From Lasiodiplodia sp. COLG20 (lineage: Eukaryota > Ascomycota > Dothideomycetes > Botryosphaeriales > Botryosphaeriaceae), in contig VNWV01000008.1 of assembly GCA_009801085.1 (NCBI GenBank), positions 682,001 to 746,000 of the forward strand: a DNA stretch of 64,000 nucleotides, read 5' to 3'. Below are positions 20,142 to 31,502 of this stretch, piece by piece. The notes beneath the pieces are model-generated. The model was given only the letters and a program-made list of their open reading frames with translations. It was not told the origin of the DNA and did not search any database. The first letter of the stretch is position 1. The number at the start of each line of letters is the position of its first letter. The translations under genes were made by a program, and so were the position numbers.

Positions 20142-23045
20142 ATGTCGTCCGTCACCAGCAGCGCGGCCACGGCCACGGCCACGAGCTCCACCAAGGTGCC
20201 CGAGCAGGCGGGTATCCTCGAGGGTAACAACCCGACCCACTACAACCCCAAGGATCCGATTATCCTGTTCATCATTCAGGTACCCTCCCCACCTCTCGTA
20301 TGCGCCTCTCAAGGCTGACTCTGTGCAGGCCGGCATCATCATTACTTTCTGCCGTGCTCTCCACTACCCTCTGCAGAAGCTACGCCAGCCCCGCGTCATC
20401 GCCGAAGTCATCGGCGGCATCCTGCTGGGTCCGTCGGTCATGGGCCAAATACCCCACTTTACCGAGACGATATTCCCCACGGCGTCAATGCCTGCCCTGA
20501 CACTCGTAGCCAACTTGGGTCTTGTGCTGTTTTTGTTCCTGGTTGGTCTCGAGGTCGATCTGCGCTTCCTCCTCAGCAACTGGAAGATTGCGGCGAGCGT
20601 GGGCGTGGCGGGCATGGCCCTTCCCTTCGGCCTCGGCGCTGCTATCTCCTACGGCCTGTACAATGAATTCCATGGCGAAGGAGGCACGGTCCCGATCAAC
20701 TTCGGCGTGTACTTGCTCTTCATTGGTGTCGCCATGGCCATTACGGTACGCTTAGCTTTTAGCGGAGGGAAGGTGGCGAGGCTGACACGAGCTTCTAGGC
20801 TTTTCCGGTTCTGTGCAGAATCCTGACTGAGCTGAAGCTGCTCACCACTCCGGTCGGTGTTATTGTGCTCTCGGCTGGTGTTGGAAACGACGTTGTCGGT
20901 AGGTCGCACTTGCGGGGAGATTGCGGGGACTTTCAGGCACCGTTTCATGCAGCTAACCCAATTTGAACAGGTTGGATTCTCCTTGCTCTTTGCGTTGCGC
21001 TCGTCAATGCAGGTAGCGGCATAACCGCCCTTTGGGTCCTACTGGTCGCTGTCGGCTACGTGCTCTTTGTCTGGTACGCGGTCAAGCCTGTATTTTGGTG
21101 GGTCCTGCGCAGGTCCCGCGCCCTTCAGGATGGGCCCAGCCAGGGAATGATTGCTTTGACCATGCTTTTGACCCTCACCTCCGCCTTCTTCACTGGTGTT
21201 ATCGGTATTCATCCTATTTTCGGGGCTTTCATCATTGGCCTGATCTGCCCCCACGAGGGAGGCTTTGCCATCAAATTGACGGAGAAGATTGAGGATATCG
21301 TTGGCGCTGTCTTCCTTCCTCTCTACTTTGCGCTGTCTGGTCTCAACACCAACTTGGGTCTGCTCAACACGGGAATGACATGGGCTTATGTCATTGGTGT
21401 CGTTTGCGTCGCCTTTTTCGGAAAGTTCCTCGGCGCCTCCGGAGCAGCGCGCGCCTGTGGCCTTGTTTGGAGAGAGAGCTTTACCATTGGTGCTCTCATG
21501 AGTTGCAAGGGTTTGGTCGAACTCATTGTCTTGGTAAGTTAAGCTTGCAACAAGCTTAAGCTTCACTCAGCTAATTGCGGTTAGAACATCGGATTACAAG
21601 CCAAAATCCTCAGCCAGCGTACTTTCACCATCTTCGTTGTCATGGCCTTGATCACGACCTTTGTCACGACCCCTCTCACGTCTTGGCTGTATCCTCCTCA
21701 CTATCAACGTAAGATTGAGGCGTGGAAGCGGGGCGAAATCGACTGGGATACGGGTGCTGCCATCAGCCACCGCGAAGACAGCACGGACGCAGTTTCGTTC
21801 GAGAAGCTGGAGAGTGCAAAGGTCCAAAGCCTACTTGTCTACCTTCGCCTGGATAGCATGTCTGCATTGCTTCCCCTTGTATCACTGTTCGGTGCCACCT
21901 CCAGCAGCGGCAAGAACAAGATCCACCCGTCCAAACCGTCCGAGTCGCATGAGCAGGAAGGACCGACTGTGGCGAAGAGGCCTGTCAAGGCTCATGGTAT
22001 CCGTTTGCTGGGGCTCACTGATCGTGAATCTTCAGTCATGAAGGTGTCCGAGGTGGACGAGTTCGGACTACACGACCCTGTGGTGAACACTTTTAGGACG
22101 TTTGGTTATCTCAACAATCTCGCTATCTCCGGAGAGGTTGATGTCACACAAGAGGACTCTTTCTCGGACACATTGGTTTCCCGCGCTTCTGACATGTCCT
22201 CGGACCTTGTCATCATCCCCTGGAGCGAGACCGGAAACATGTCTGAGCTTGTTGCCATTTCAAACGATGCAGTTCGTCGCAAGCTTCACACAAGCGCCTA
22301 CAACAACTTCGTCACTTCTATCTTAAACAAGACCTCCAGCGTTACCGCTGTCTTCATCAACGAGAACTTTGGTGGCTCCAGCAAGAAGGATCGGAAAAAG
22401 CTGCAGCGTTCGATCAGTCATATCAGCCTCCGCAGCAGCCAGGAGAAGAATATTCCAATCGCCCCGAGTGCCGACAAGACTCACCACATCTTCTTCCCCT
22501 TCTTTGGTGGAGCCGATGATCGGGCCGCAATCCGTCTTGTTCTTCAACTTGCTGAGCACCCTGATGTCACTGCAACGATCGTCCACTTCGAGGCTCCTGA
22601 TGGTTACTTTGACTATTCTGCCGAAATCACACCAACGGTGGAAGCAGATTCTTCAGCAACGAGCAAGCAACCTACAACAACCGTTGCACCCAGCGCCGAT
22701 AAGGATGCTGCCTTCTTCCAGGCCCTGCGCAGCTCGGTTCCAAGCGAGCTGCAAGACTCAGTTCTCTTCGATTCGGTGACGACGACGAGTCCCATCTCGG
22801 CCGCCATCGAACGCGCACAATCGGAAATTGGCCAGAACCCGCGCAATGCCGGCGATCTCATTGTTCTAGGACGCAGCATTGCGCAATTTGCTGCATTCAC
22901 CAAGGAGAGCGTCAAGGACGTTCCACGGGACGACATTGATTCCGAGGCGCAGAAATGCCTGGGCGTCGTCGCCGAGACAGCTGTCAGGTCGAAGGTCAAG
23001 GCAAGCATTCTTGTGGTGCAGGGCCGCACTCTGCCCACAGAGTAA
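20142..23045 (+). CDS. KHA1: K+/H+ antiporter, CPA2 family (Kha1-like)
   Basis: Exons 20142-20279, 20329-20745, 20799-20898, 20971-21533 and 21585-23045 give 892 residues. Residues 40 to about 430 contain around a dozen helices of a CPA2 cation/proton exchanger. Markers are [48 protein letters not shown] with the ion-site N-D pair, [14 protein letters not shown], and [17 protein letters not shown]. The remaining 460 residues form a soluble tail with two modules that resemble the nucleotide-binding, universal-stress-like halves seen in this subfamily ([10 protein letters not shown] and [10 protein letters not shown]). Yeast Kha1 sits in the Golgi and helps K+ and pH homeostasis, and a similar role is likely here. 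The ATG at 20142 directly precedes a Ser/Thr/Ala leader, and there is no better start. Confidence 0.93.
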
Positions 23046-25153
23046 AATGATGCGTTGGCGAAAGGAGAGGCATTTCGACTTGAGGGAAGGCCTGTCGGAC
23101 CATTCTGATGGCAATAGCCCCGTTCTCCGAAGAGTGTTATCGCCTGCGCTCGGTATATTCCACGAAGCTCGGCGCCGAGGCCTTCGATGGCATACTGAAG
23201 GCGGACTGAAGAGCGAGCCCCCGGCAACAAGGGAAGTTTATTGAAGCCGGCCTCGCTTGGCGCGGTTGAAATGTTTGGTGCCATTGGATGTAAAGAGATC
23301 ATGATTCACGATGGATGTTATTTTGGGTTTTCTACTGATACCTCTCACTCGTAGCTACTGCAATGTCGTACATCAGGGCAGCTTAGCCCTTTCAATTATG
23401 TCTTTCTCTTCTTGGTGTTCATTTTGGAATCGCATGGCTGCCATGGACTGTACTGAAACCATACAGGCATATAAAACAGTAGACGTAGACGGGATGCCGA
23501 GTTGTCTGAAGTTGGTGTATACCTGTTCTTCGACGTACCTCCTTTCATGATCGTATTGTCATATCCGCATTGATACTTTGTTTGACATGATGACTAGGAA
23601 TTTCCAGAAGCATAACGGACCCGTTGGCCCCACTTGGTGCAACAGACGACGGCTGGCGATGCGCGAGTAAAATTGCGGCTGAGGGAAGGGTGTTCATATC
23701 GCTGGCGCAGAGGCGGCGCGGAGAAGTGCCGATTGGTGAAGGAATACTCGTGGCCAAGGCTCAGGCGGCCCACGACCGTGTCAGGCGGCAATGACTATCT
23801 TCATTCGATTCTTACCCCACCCTGTCTCCTGATTTGAGAAGCTTAAGCAAGCCACTGCATACGTACCAAGGTTGACCGGCCCCCTAAGTCAGTGCCACCT
23901 CGCGACAGCTGTGAGGGGTCTGGCCACGGCACACGAAACCATGGAGCATCCCGGCCTCTGGCGCATTTTGACGCAACCTACATCAGCTTCGCTGTCGACA
24001 ATGCTTGTATTGACGAACGAGAGCCCCTGGACGTGGGGTGATTGTTGACGATGGCCGTTGCGAGGTTTATCAACCAGTCAGCCCAATTGCAGCCTTGTCT
24101 TGCAGCTTCGTGCGTGTATTTATTATGTTTCACACTGCGCTCGGGGCCTCTCAGTGTTTCAGCTCAACGGCTCTCCCGCTCGCTACTCCACGGGCATACG
24201 GATCTATCAAAGGTAAGCCAGCGGCATCTCCGTCCGGCGTTTCTGCACCCTTCGGCCGGCGGGAAGGCTAACAGGAGCATTACTGCGTCATAGCCCTGTT
24301 TCTGTCGCCAAATACCTGCTGTAGAGGAGCTTCTGGATATATTTCTCCTAGTTTGCATGGAGCCGGGACTATACTCGTCTTGGCAAGACCATTGCACGCC
24401 GCGATCCAGCAATACAGACTAAATAAAGTTCCGCCATCGTTCCCGTCCATTTCCAACTACTGATACAGTAGCTCGGACGATCTCCCGCAGCGCGTGCCTC
24501 GAATCCTCCTTTCACGCGCATTGCTGGTGTTTTCCCCACCGCCGCCCATTTCCCTATGAACCTCCGAATCAGGCAGCTGATGATACCGCGGCGCTCAGGA
24601 GCAACGGTCGAATTAAAAGACTTGGTCGCTGCCTGGAGGACCCGCACAGGATCTGCTGTTCACCTTACCGTTCCTGCACCGCTAGCGATCATCCGGCCCA
24701 TCCTGCAGTCCATTGGACGGTGACGACGGCGTTAGCCAACGGCGATCGATGTTCACCGCCTATTTTCAACAACCCGCCACTTCGTATCCCAGCACACACG
24801 ACGCAAAGACACTCCTCGTGGGAAAAGGCGGAATTTTGCGTTTCTTCATCCTTTCCAACTGGCAATCGTTCGCTTCGTTTTTTCTGTCGGCCGGGTGGGT
24901 TTTGTTGTCCAGCACACACGCCCCCTTTCACCCTCGCGCCACACCACCCAGCAGGATTTTGGATGCACCAATAGCAGACCGCCTCGCTCTTTGCGAATGC
25001 TTTGCAGCGTTTCTCCTCAGCCTGATCCTTGGCTGCATCCCGGTCCTCTACGTGGCGGCAGCAGTGTAATACATCCCAACCTTGGAAAGGGGAAAGAGTC
25101 GGACCGCGGCGCCGGTGGTGGTAGTGTTGTTTGTCGTCTTGCCGTCGGTGGCC
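23046..25153. other. Long intergenic region
   Basis: Two kilobases between tandem plus-strand genes. I find no frame with a recognisable domain or spliceable gene model. The last 200 bases are pyrimidine-rich and are probably the promoter or leader of the receptor-like gene. Confidence 0.4.
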
Positions 25154-27423
25154 ATGTCGCAGACGGGAGACGTCGACTGGAACACGACGCCAGCTGGCAC
25201 AGCGCCCGAAGGTCAGATCACCGGCCTCAGCGATTCGCCGTCGCTCGCCTACCGCATCACCGCTTCGAATGCCGTGTGCGCCGTTTTTGTCATTTTGACC
25301 GTGGGACTGCGCTTCTATACCCGCATGCATATTGTGAGAGGACTGGGTTACGATGACTGTGAGGCCGCCCTTTTCTCTTGTGTTTTGCTTCTCCGTCAAT
25401 TCCTCTTGCCATGGAGCCGCCGGCGGCTGCGGCCCTTCTCGACTTTTCTTTCCTTGCCTCTCCGATTCCTGCTTCTTCCGGCGCATGCTGCATCCCCCGC
25501 TAACGCCTCGACAGACGCGTTGCTTCTAGCTGTGGTGTTTTGGGCGCTTCTTGTTGCAACCCTCGAGGTATTCATTATCCCTGCCTCTACCTGAGGCCTA
25601 TACCCGGACTCTAGATGGCTGATTCTCTCCCCCAGGTCCTGCTTAAATACGGCCTTGGCCGACACGTTTGGAATATCAGCCTTGATGATTTCTCCCCGCA
25701 TTACCTCCTTGGCCGCGTCCTGGCGGCAGTATTTTACACAGCGTCAATGTTTTTTGTCAAGACGTCTTTGCTGTTGTTGTACCGACGTTTGTTCGACGTG
25801 TACCGCTTCTACAAGCGCTGGTGGTTTGTAATGACCTACACGATCGCGCATACCCTTACGGCCTTCGTCTTGAGTTTTTTTGCCTGCGACCCGCCTGCTG
25901 CGCAGTGGTATGTTGACCTCCTCCCTTTTCCTTGCAGAGCCAGACAACGAAGCACTGTGCAGGCCTCGTGCTGACTCGCCCAGGGACCTGCACATACAAC
26001 ATCGGACGTGTATTAGCACTAAGACCTTAATAGCAATCCCCATCTTCCACTGCGTTAGTAAGTGAGCCCCTTTTCGGGCAATTGCGTGTTCAAATTATCT
26101 GTCAATTTGGATCGCGCACCGGCCAGGACATCATACTGACTCGATTGTCTCACCCATCTAGATGACCTCCTCATCCTAAGCCTACCCATACCGCTAATCT
26201 GGTCGCTCAACCTCGGCCCTAAGCGTAAAGCACAAGTGGCCACCGTCTTCTTCTTAGGTTCCGCGTAAGGCCATCATTTCTTCCTTATCCATCACGACGA
26301 AAATCTTCCAGTCCTGATCTCAAAGACCCACACCGCTGACCCACATCAAAAACAAAACAGCTCCTGCATCGTCAGCATCTGCCGCCTCATCCCGATATCC
26401 AAACTCCTCCACCAACCCCGCTACGGCGACGTGACCTGGCACTGGACCCCCGTCGCCATCTGGACGCAGGTCGAACTCACCTTCTGCATCATCTGCGCCT
26501 GCGTGCCCATCCTCAAACCCTTCCTCTCGCGCCACTTCCCCTCCATCTTCCCCAACAACCCGGACACGCGCAACCGCGACACCGCCTTCGAGTCGCCCGG
26601 ACTGTCGACGACGATCCGTTTTCCCGCCATGCAGCAGCTGCAGCAGCAGCAATTGGCGCAGCTCCAGCTCCAGCAGCAGTTGCAGGAACAGCAGCGCCGG
26701 CGCCAACGGGCGTGGAGCACGGCGGAGCACAGCCAGGTTTCGCCGAGGATTGGGGGCCCCGTCGCGAGCGGGGCGGCGAGCAGTGCGGCGGGGGTGACGA
26801 CGGGGCCGGGCGGCACGGTGGTAAGGAAGGCGTCGACGTGGACGATTGGGCGCATGTCGACGAGAAGGAAGGTGTGGAGTTTGTGGGGGAGGTGGGGGGC
26901 GTCGGTGGCGGATGTGGAGATGGGGATGCATGGCGGTGCGGGCGGCATGTTTGGGGATGATAGCGATAGGGGGAATAGTGCTGGTAATGGGGTGCGCGGG
27001 TCGAGACATGGGAGCGGGGGTGATGGGCGGGGGTTGGGTGTTACTGTGACGCAGAGAGGGCGCGGGAGTGTGGGGACGGGTGATCATGCAAGAGGAGGAG
27101 GGGGAGGGGGAGGAGGAGGAGGTGGTGGGAGTAATATTGCTGAAGAAGAAGGAGAGGGAGCTGTGATGGAAGGAAAGAGACCGAGGGTCAGCACGGATGT
27201 TAAGAGCGAAGCGTGTACTGTCAACGATGTTGGCAGCAGTGGCGGAACGGGTGGCATGGGCCCAGCAAGCGATGCGAGGAGCAGTACGGTAATAGCGGCG
27301 GAAAGCGTTTGTAATAGCCTTGGACTGGATTTTGAGACAGATAATTTCTCAGAGTCGTCGAGGTTTGGCGTCGATTCAGGGAGAGTAGATGTTGGTTTGG
27401 AACATGGTGTAAGAGGGACTTAA
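25154..27423 (+). CDS. Rhodopsin-fold seven-helix membrane protein (Pth11-like), long low-complexity tail
   Basis: Exons 25154-25358, 25515-25567, 25636-25907, 25984-26057, 26162-26264 and 26361-27423 give 589 residues. The first 270 residues hold seven predicted helices in the pattern of the fungal rhodopsin-like family (PF20684 type). Markers are RFYTRMHIVRGLGYDDY, KYGLGRHVWN, FFVKTSLLLLYRRLF, NDLLILSLPIPLIWSLNL, CIVSICRLI and TPVAIWTQVELTFCIICAC. No CFEM domain is present. Such proteins are thought to be surface-sensing receptors. The cytosolic tail contains a glutamine-rich block (about residues 325-350, QQLQQQQLAQLQLQQQLQEQQ style), an RR/RK patch and an 11-glycine run (27,100-27,130), all low complexity and probably disordered. 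The ATG chosen is the first that leaves the N-terminal ectodomain short, as in relatives. Confidence 0.85.
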
Positions 27424-27820
27424 GGTGGTGTACTTTGTAATATTTTCTGGGTTTTGTACAGCGGGTGTTCCACACGGAAAGCGGTTTGTCCTGTATTCAG
27501 TAACGCCAGAGCCCATACGATAGTAACTAAATGTGCCAGTATACATCTGTTAGAACTTAGTATGGAACTGTTTGCAATCACGGCCTTCTACTTTGTTTGA
27601 TGCACCGAGCAAGGGAAAAGGGGATTCGCTATGCACCCACACACTATTTCCAACTTAGAGAAATACAAGATCTCTACAAACACACTGGGCCCGGTGCTCC
27701 TACATGAATATCCCGACCACGTCGGCCATGCTCGCGGGCGGTAGCAGCAGCATATACCCATACGGCTCATTTTTGGATACTCTTAACCGCGCTGCATTGC
27801 TGGCTCAATTGCTCAAGACC
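27424..27820. other. Convergent intergenic region
   Basis: A 400-bp gap between the convergent receptor-like and HET-domain genes. It is expected to hold both 3' ends. No gene is seen. Confidence 0.45.
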
Positions 27821-30097
27821 CTACTCCAGGATGATCCTCTCCCACTTCGGCTCGGCTTCGATCCACTTGTGTAAGGCAATGAATCCGATGGCGATTCGAT
27901 GAGAGATTGACCCACTTCTCCCAATCATCATCACCGCCACCTGGAGCGGGAAAGAATATATCTTTCCATTGGAATCTCGATGTGTATACTGCCCCGTTTC
28001 AGACGCATGCTCAAAAGCCCAGCTGTCTCCACAGTCCTTCCAATGGAGGGAAAGCGCAATGAACTCGTATGTTGTCCTGGTTGATGACATCAGAGGGAAG
28101 ACCTCAAGCTTCACTCGAGGACCACCTGAATAAGTGGTACCAACCCTTCCGAGTCGATGATGGACTATCGCAAGATGAGGGTGAGTCTTGCTGGCCGTAG
28201 TACAGAAGCCTAGCCCGGATCTGGCACATTGAACGACGGCTGAAAGCCGTCCAAGACCACTCTCGGGAGTTTGATGAAGGGAGTGATTAACATCATGCGT
28301 GCCATTCGAAGATTCCGAGTCGTTCGCGAAGGCTTCATTCCAGAAGTCTTCAAAGCTCGGCCATCGTTCGGATAAGTATTCGACATATTCCGGGAAGCCC
28401 ATTTCTGTGGCCGGTCGAGCCAAGAACTTGGATGCAATACACCCCGTCATCCAGGCAATAGCTATACCTTGACGCCACCGGTCAGCAAGATGTCTGGGTG
28501 ACGTTGCTCTGATATCTCGGAAACCGGTTGTCGTACTGTACTCCCATGATGTAAGAGGGCCACAGAAGATGAAACGTTTCAAATCACAGAATAGTAGATC
28601 CTCGGTCATACTGGACCATGACCAAGTCGGGAAAATAGTGCCCTCAACGGAAGCCTGTAGTTTGCTGTTCCTACCGTAGGGATACCATAAAAGCCATTGG
28701 TCGAAAGTCCCACATGGATGACCGTATACGTAATTCTCTGGAATATCGAAAGCCTCAAGTATCCCAGAAAATGCATGGAGAGTGTCTGAGTCGTAGGTGA
28801 GGCAGCGCCTTCGATACGAGACTAGAAGCTGTTGGAGACTCGTGGACTGGAGGTTATATGCGTGGGGCCAGCGGCGACGAAATGTACTGGACGTAGCGTT
28901 GTGATATGCATTGGTGAGTAGGCTTTCGTACTTGTCGTGGCGCTGGCATTCGAAAAACAATTGGCTTTGGGTGAAATAGAGCTTCTTCTGGGCCAGTACG
29001 GTTTCCTGGAATGTCCATCCTCGAGAACCCCAAGTCGAATCCAGGCGTGCGTATTTTCCATCTTCAGGAAGTCCATGGTATCGTATACCCTCAATGGTGA
29101 CTTGTGAGGTCACTTTTCGCTCCCTACTTACTCCTGCCAAGCCATCTCCCATGCTACTTCCATCGCCATCTATGATCACAAACTTAGCTGACGAGTAGAT
29201 AGAAGCCATTCTATCGATTTGGTGTTGCTTGTTCTCTCCATCATCCTGAATGATACAGAACTGGTCTACCCAGAGATACTGCTCTCCAAGCATGCGGCAC
29301 GCTTGTATAGCATCTTCAACAGTTTGAGGCATCCTAATGGGATCCAAAGAGCCGTGCTGCTCCAGAGACCGTATAGAGGATTGTGTAGCTTTCAGCCAGA
29401 CGGGGTTCTGTTTGCATCCCCAGACATAGCTGAGAGCAACATAGTGTTCGTCCAAAGAGGCTTCCTCGATACACCTTCTCCAAACATTGATAAGTCGGAA
29501 TTGATGTACTCTTGTGCGGGCAAACTCTAGTCGACACTCTGAATGATTCGAGATGCACTCATCAATCCAACCTCTGGCAACTCTCCACTCTTTTTCTCCT
29601 ATCCATCTTGACGGGGAAATGTCGTTATTCCCTAAGTCAGGCCCCTTTGTGCATGTAATTTGACTGCTGTCTGCGAGTATCATGGCGTGATTCATTTGCA
29701 GATATGGTGGTTTTTCCGATTCAAAGTCTAAGTCATGAATGTCGCGAGGTAAGCGCGTAATCCCGAAGATGTCCTTCCGGTACATTGTACGACCACTCCC
29801 ATAGTTGACAACGAAGTGACAAAAGGGGCAATTCGAGTTGTCCACTAAGTACGCTTTTGGATAAAACAATAAGATAGCGAAGCTCTCATCCGTGCAAGAC
29901 AACAAATGCCTGAGTCTCAGATGGCGGCAAAAGTCGCACAGATTCGATGACTCTGCTGCTTCGGCCAGCTCGCAGGTAGGACACGGTCCGTGGAAAAGAT
30001 AGTTGCACGCTGCCTGGGACGGCTTTGTGTGATATACCCAAAACCGGCGGTCATTGGTAGCGCCGAATCTGCCGATTTTCAGTTGCGGTGCAGCCAT
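27821..30097 (-). CDS. HET-domain (heterokaryon incompatibility) protein
   Basis: An intronless frame of 758 residues from the first in-frame ATG. The HET domain is clear from about residue 219: YVALSYVWG, then MPQTVEDAIQACRMLG, YLWVDQFCIIQDD, and WGSRGWTFQETVLAQKKLYF. These proteins trigger cell death or rejection when genetically different hyphae fuse, and are often TIR-like in fold. The N-terminal 200 residues carry CxxC pairs (CPTC, CDFC, CPFC) suggestive of a zinc-binding module. A fourth pair, CRFC, lies upstream of the chosen ATG, so the true protein may start further upstream. The frame is in fact open from 30211 downward and continues beyond a single TAG (30212-30214) to an ATG at 30463. 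See the separate entry. Confidence 0.85.
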   Translation of the reverse strand: MAAPQLKIGRFGATNDRRFWVYHTKPSQAACNYLFHGPCPTCELAEAAESSNLCDFCRHLRLRHLLSCTDESFAILLFYPKAYLVDNSNCPFCHFVVNYGSGRTMYRKDIFGITRLPRDIHDLDFESEKPPYLQMNHAMILADSSQITCTKGPDLGNNDISPSRWIGEKEWRVARGWIDECISNHSECRLEFARTRVHQFRLINVWRRCIEEASLDEHYVALSYVWGCKQNPVWLKATQSSIRSLEQHGSLDPIRMPQTVEDAIQACRMLGEQYLWVDQFCIIQDDGENKQHQIDRMASIYSSAKFVIIDGDGSSMGDGLAGVSRERKVTSQVTIEGIRYHGLPEDGKYARLDSTWGSRGWTFQETVLAQKKLYFTQSQLFFECQRHDKYESLLTNAYHNATSSTFRRRWPHAYNLQSTSLQQLLVSYRRRCLTYDSDTLHAFSGILEAFDIPENYVYGHPCGTFDQWLLWYPYGRNSKLQASVEGTIFPTWSWSSMTEDLLFCDLKRFIFCGPLTSWEYSTTTGFRDIRATSPRHLADRWRQGIAIAWMTGCIASKFLARPATEMGFPEYVEYLSERWPSFEDFWNEAFANDSESSNGTHDVNHSLHQTPESGLGRLSAVVQCARSGLGFCTTASKTHPHLAIVHHRLGRVGTTYSGGPRVKLEVFPLMSSTRTTYEFIALSLHWKDCGDSWAFEHASETGQYTHRDSNGKIYSFPLQVAVMMIGRSGSISHRIAIGFIALHKWIEAEPKWERIILE

Positions 30098-30463
30098 CGG
30101 TTCGCAGCAAAAGCGACAGTCAGAGTCCACTAATCGGTGATTATCCTGTGATGATGAACCCTCAAGGATACCACCGTCCGAGGCTTTATGCAACGATTTT
30201 CCCTCGCCATTCTATATCAAAGTGTCGGCCGTGCCCCAATCGCTGATATTTGGTTCGTGGTAGGTCCGTGGTAACCCAAACGAGCGCCAGCCTGTCCAAA
30301 ATGGTGCTCGCTGGATCAATCCTGGTGCGCTATTTCTCCGCTTCAACCGATCGTTTCTAAGGTCCTGTGTCTGCGCAAGGTGTTCATCTGCGTTCGGTTT
30401 CTGCATGCTGAGTTGCGTCAATGACCTTCTCTGTACTAAAGAATGCGGAGAAGTGGACATCAT
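30098..30463 (-). other. Upstream in-frame extension of the HET gene, broken by one TAG
   Basis: In the same frame as the HET protein, a further 122 codons read from an ATG at 30463 to the HET start, interrupted only by the TAG at 30212-30214. The extension includes the CRFC pair that completes four CxxC motifs. Nearby GT donors are in phase 2 while the AGs just after the stop are in phase 0 or 1, so I found no simple intron that removes the stop. A nonsense mutation in a HET gene, a missed intron or stop readthrough are all possible. Confidence 0.4.
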
Positions 30464-31502
30464 TCTGGCTCCTCGAGCTGGTGTGTTGTTCAAATTGACA
30501 AGCCGGTGGAAGATTCTGACTGAGGAGGGCGGTGGAGCGGGGTAGAGCGCATGCGCAGCATCAATTGAGCATAAGATAAGCTCGCTTCAATGTCTGCCTG
30601 GAAGGCTGACGTCGAGGTACCTGTTTATTTTTGCACAAGGCTGTGACCATATCAGGTCTAGCTCGCCTTCAGTAATGTCCAATGCTTTCTATTTAATTGA
30701 AGCCAACCTCTCCCCACATATTACGCCCTCTTCATAACATTTTAAGAGCGTTAAGCCGGCACGCCACCCATCTGATCCTGTCTTTGTAAGTCTTCTGGGT
30801 GGGTGTTCGGGAGATTCGGATATCTGGTCTTACGTTCCATCTGCTTTGGTTCTGATGGTCTTAGGAATTTAAACGAGAACTTCCGGTCTTCCGTTCCTTA
30901 TCCATTACTTGGAGAGTCTACAGTCTCGCTTCTTAACTCCGTGAAAAATATATGCCGAAATATCATTATTATGACCACTTTCTTTTAGGGTACATGGTAT
31001 GGCTTTTGTTGGCAGCGAGCTATGATTTTACTGAAGATAATGCTCAGTCTAATGTTGCGGATGCTCTGTTTCTAAGGCAAGGCTGATGTAAGGTTGGTAC
31101 TGCCGCAAATTAGCTTTATCAGCCCCTTTTGTAAATGCAATGGTGGGGAAAACAAGACTGAGAAACAAATTGCAACAGATGGAAAAAAGCATATTTATGT
31201 CCACTTTTCTTTCACGGCGAATCGTCACATTAAGATCTACGAACTAGGGAGGAGAATATCCTCGGTAGGCTAGTGTATCGTTTATTGATCTTCAGTTCGA
31301 TCGTCCGGGACAACTGCAGTTAAGTGTAATCTTTTGTAGCAGCTACTGCACCCTAGACACAAGGCCGAGGAATAGAAGCGGACACACTAAGATATGCAAA
31401 TTGATCTCCATGATTAGCGATCCCTATCTGCGATTAAAAGTCGTGCTACCAGAAATTTGTCCTGCGAATTTCCCTACCAGCGCACTCCACGTCCAACAAA
31501 CA
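30464..31502. other. AT-rich intergenic region
   Basis: About 1 kb between the HET gene promoter side and the 3' end of the ABC transporter. It is more AT-rich than its surroundings at 30,640-31,400. No gene or element ends are recognised. Confidence 0.4.

Noticed and set aside
26625..26710. CAG-rich stretch as a trinucleotide-repeat locus
   Set aside because: The glutamine codons are mixed with Leu and Ala, so it is a coding low-complexity block, not a clean repeat.
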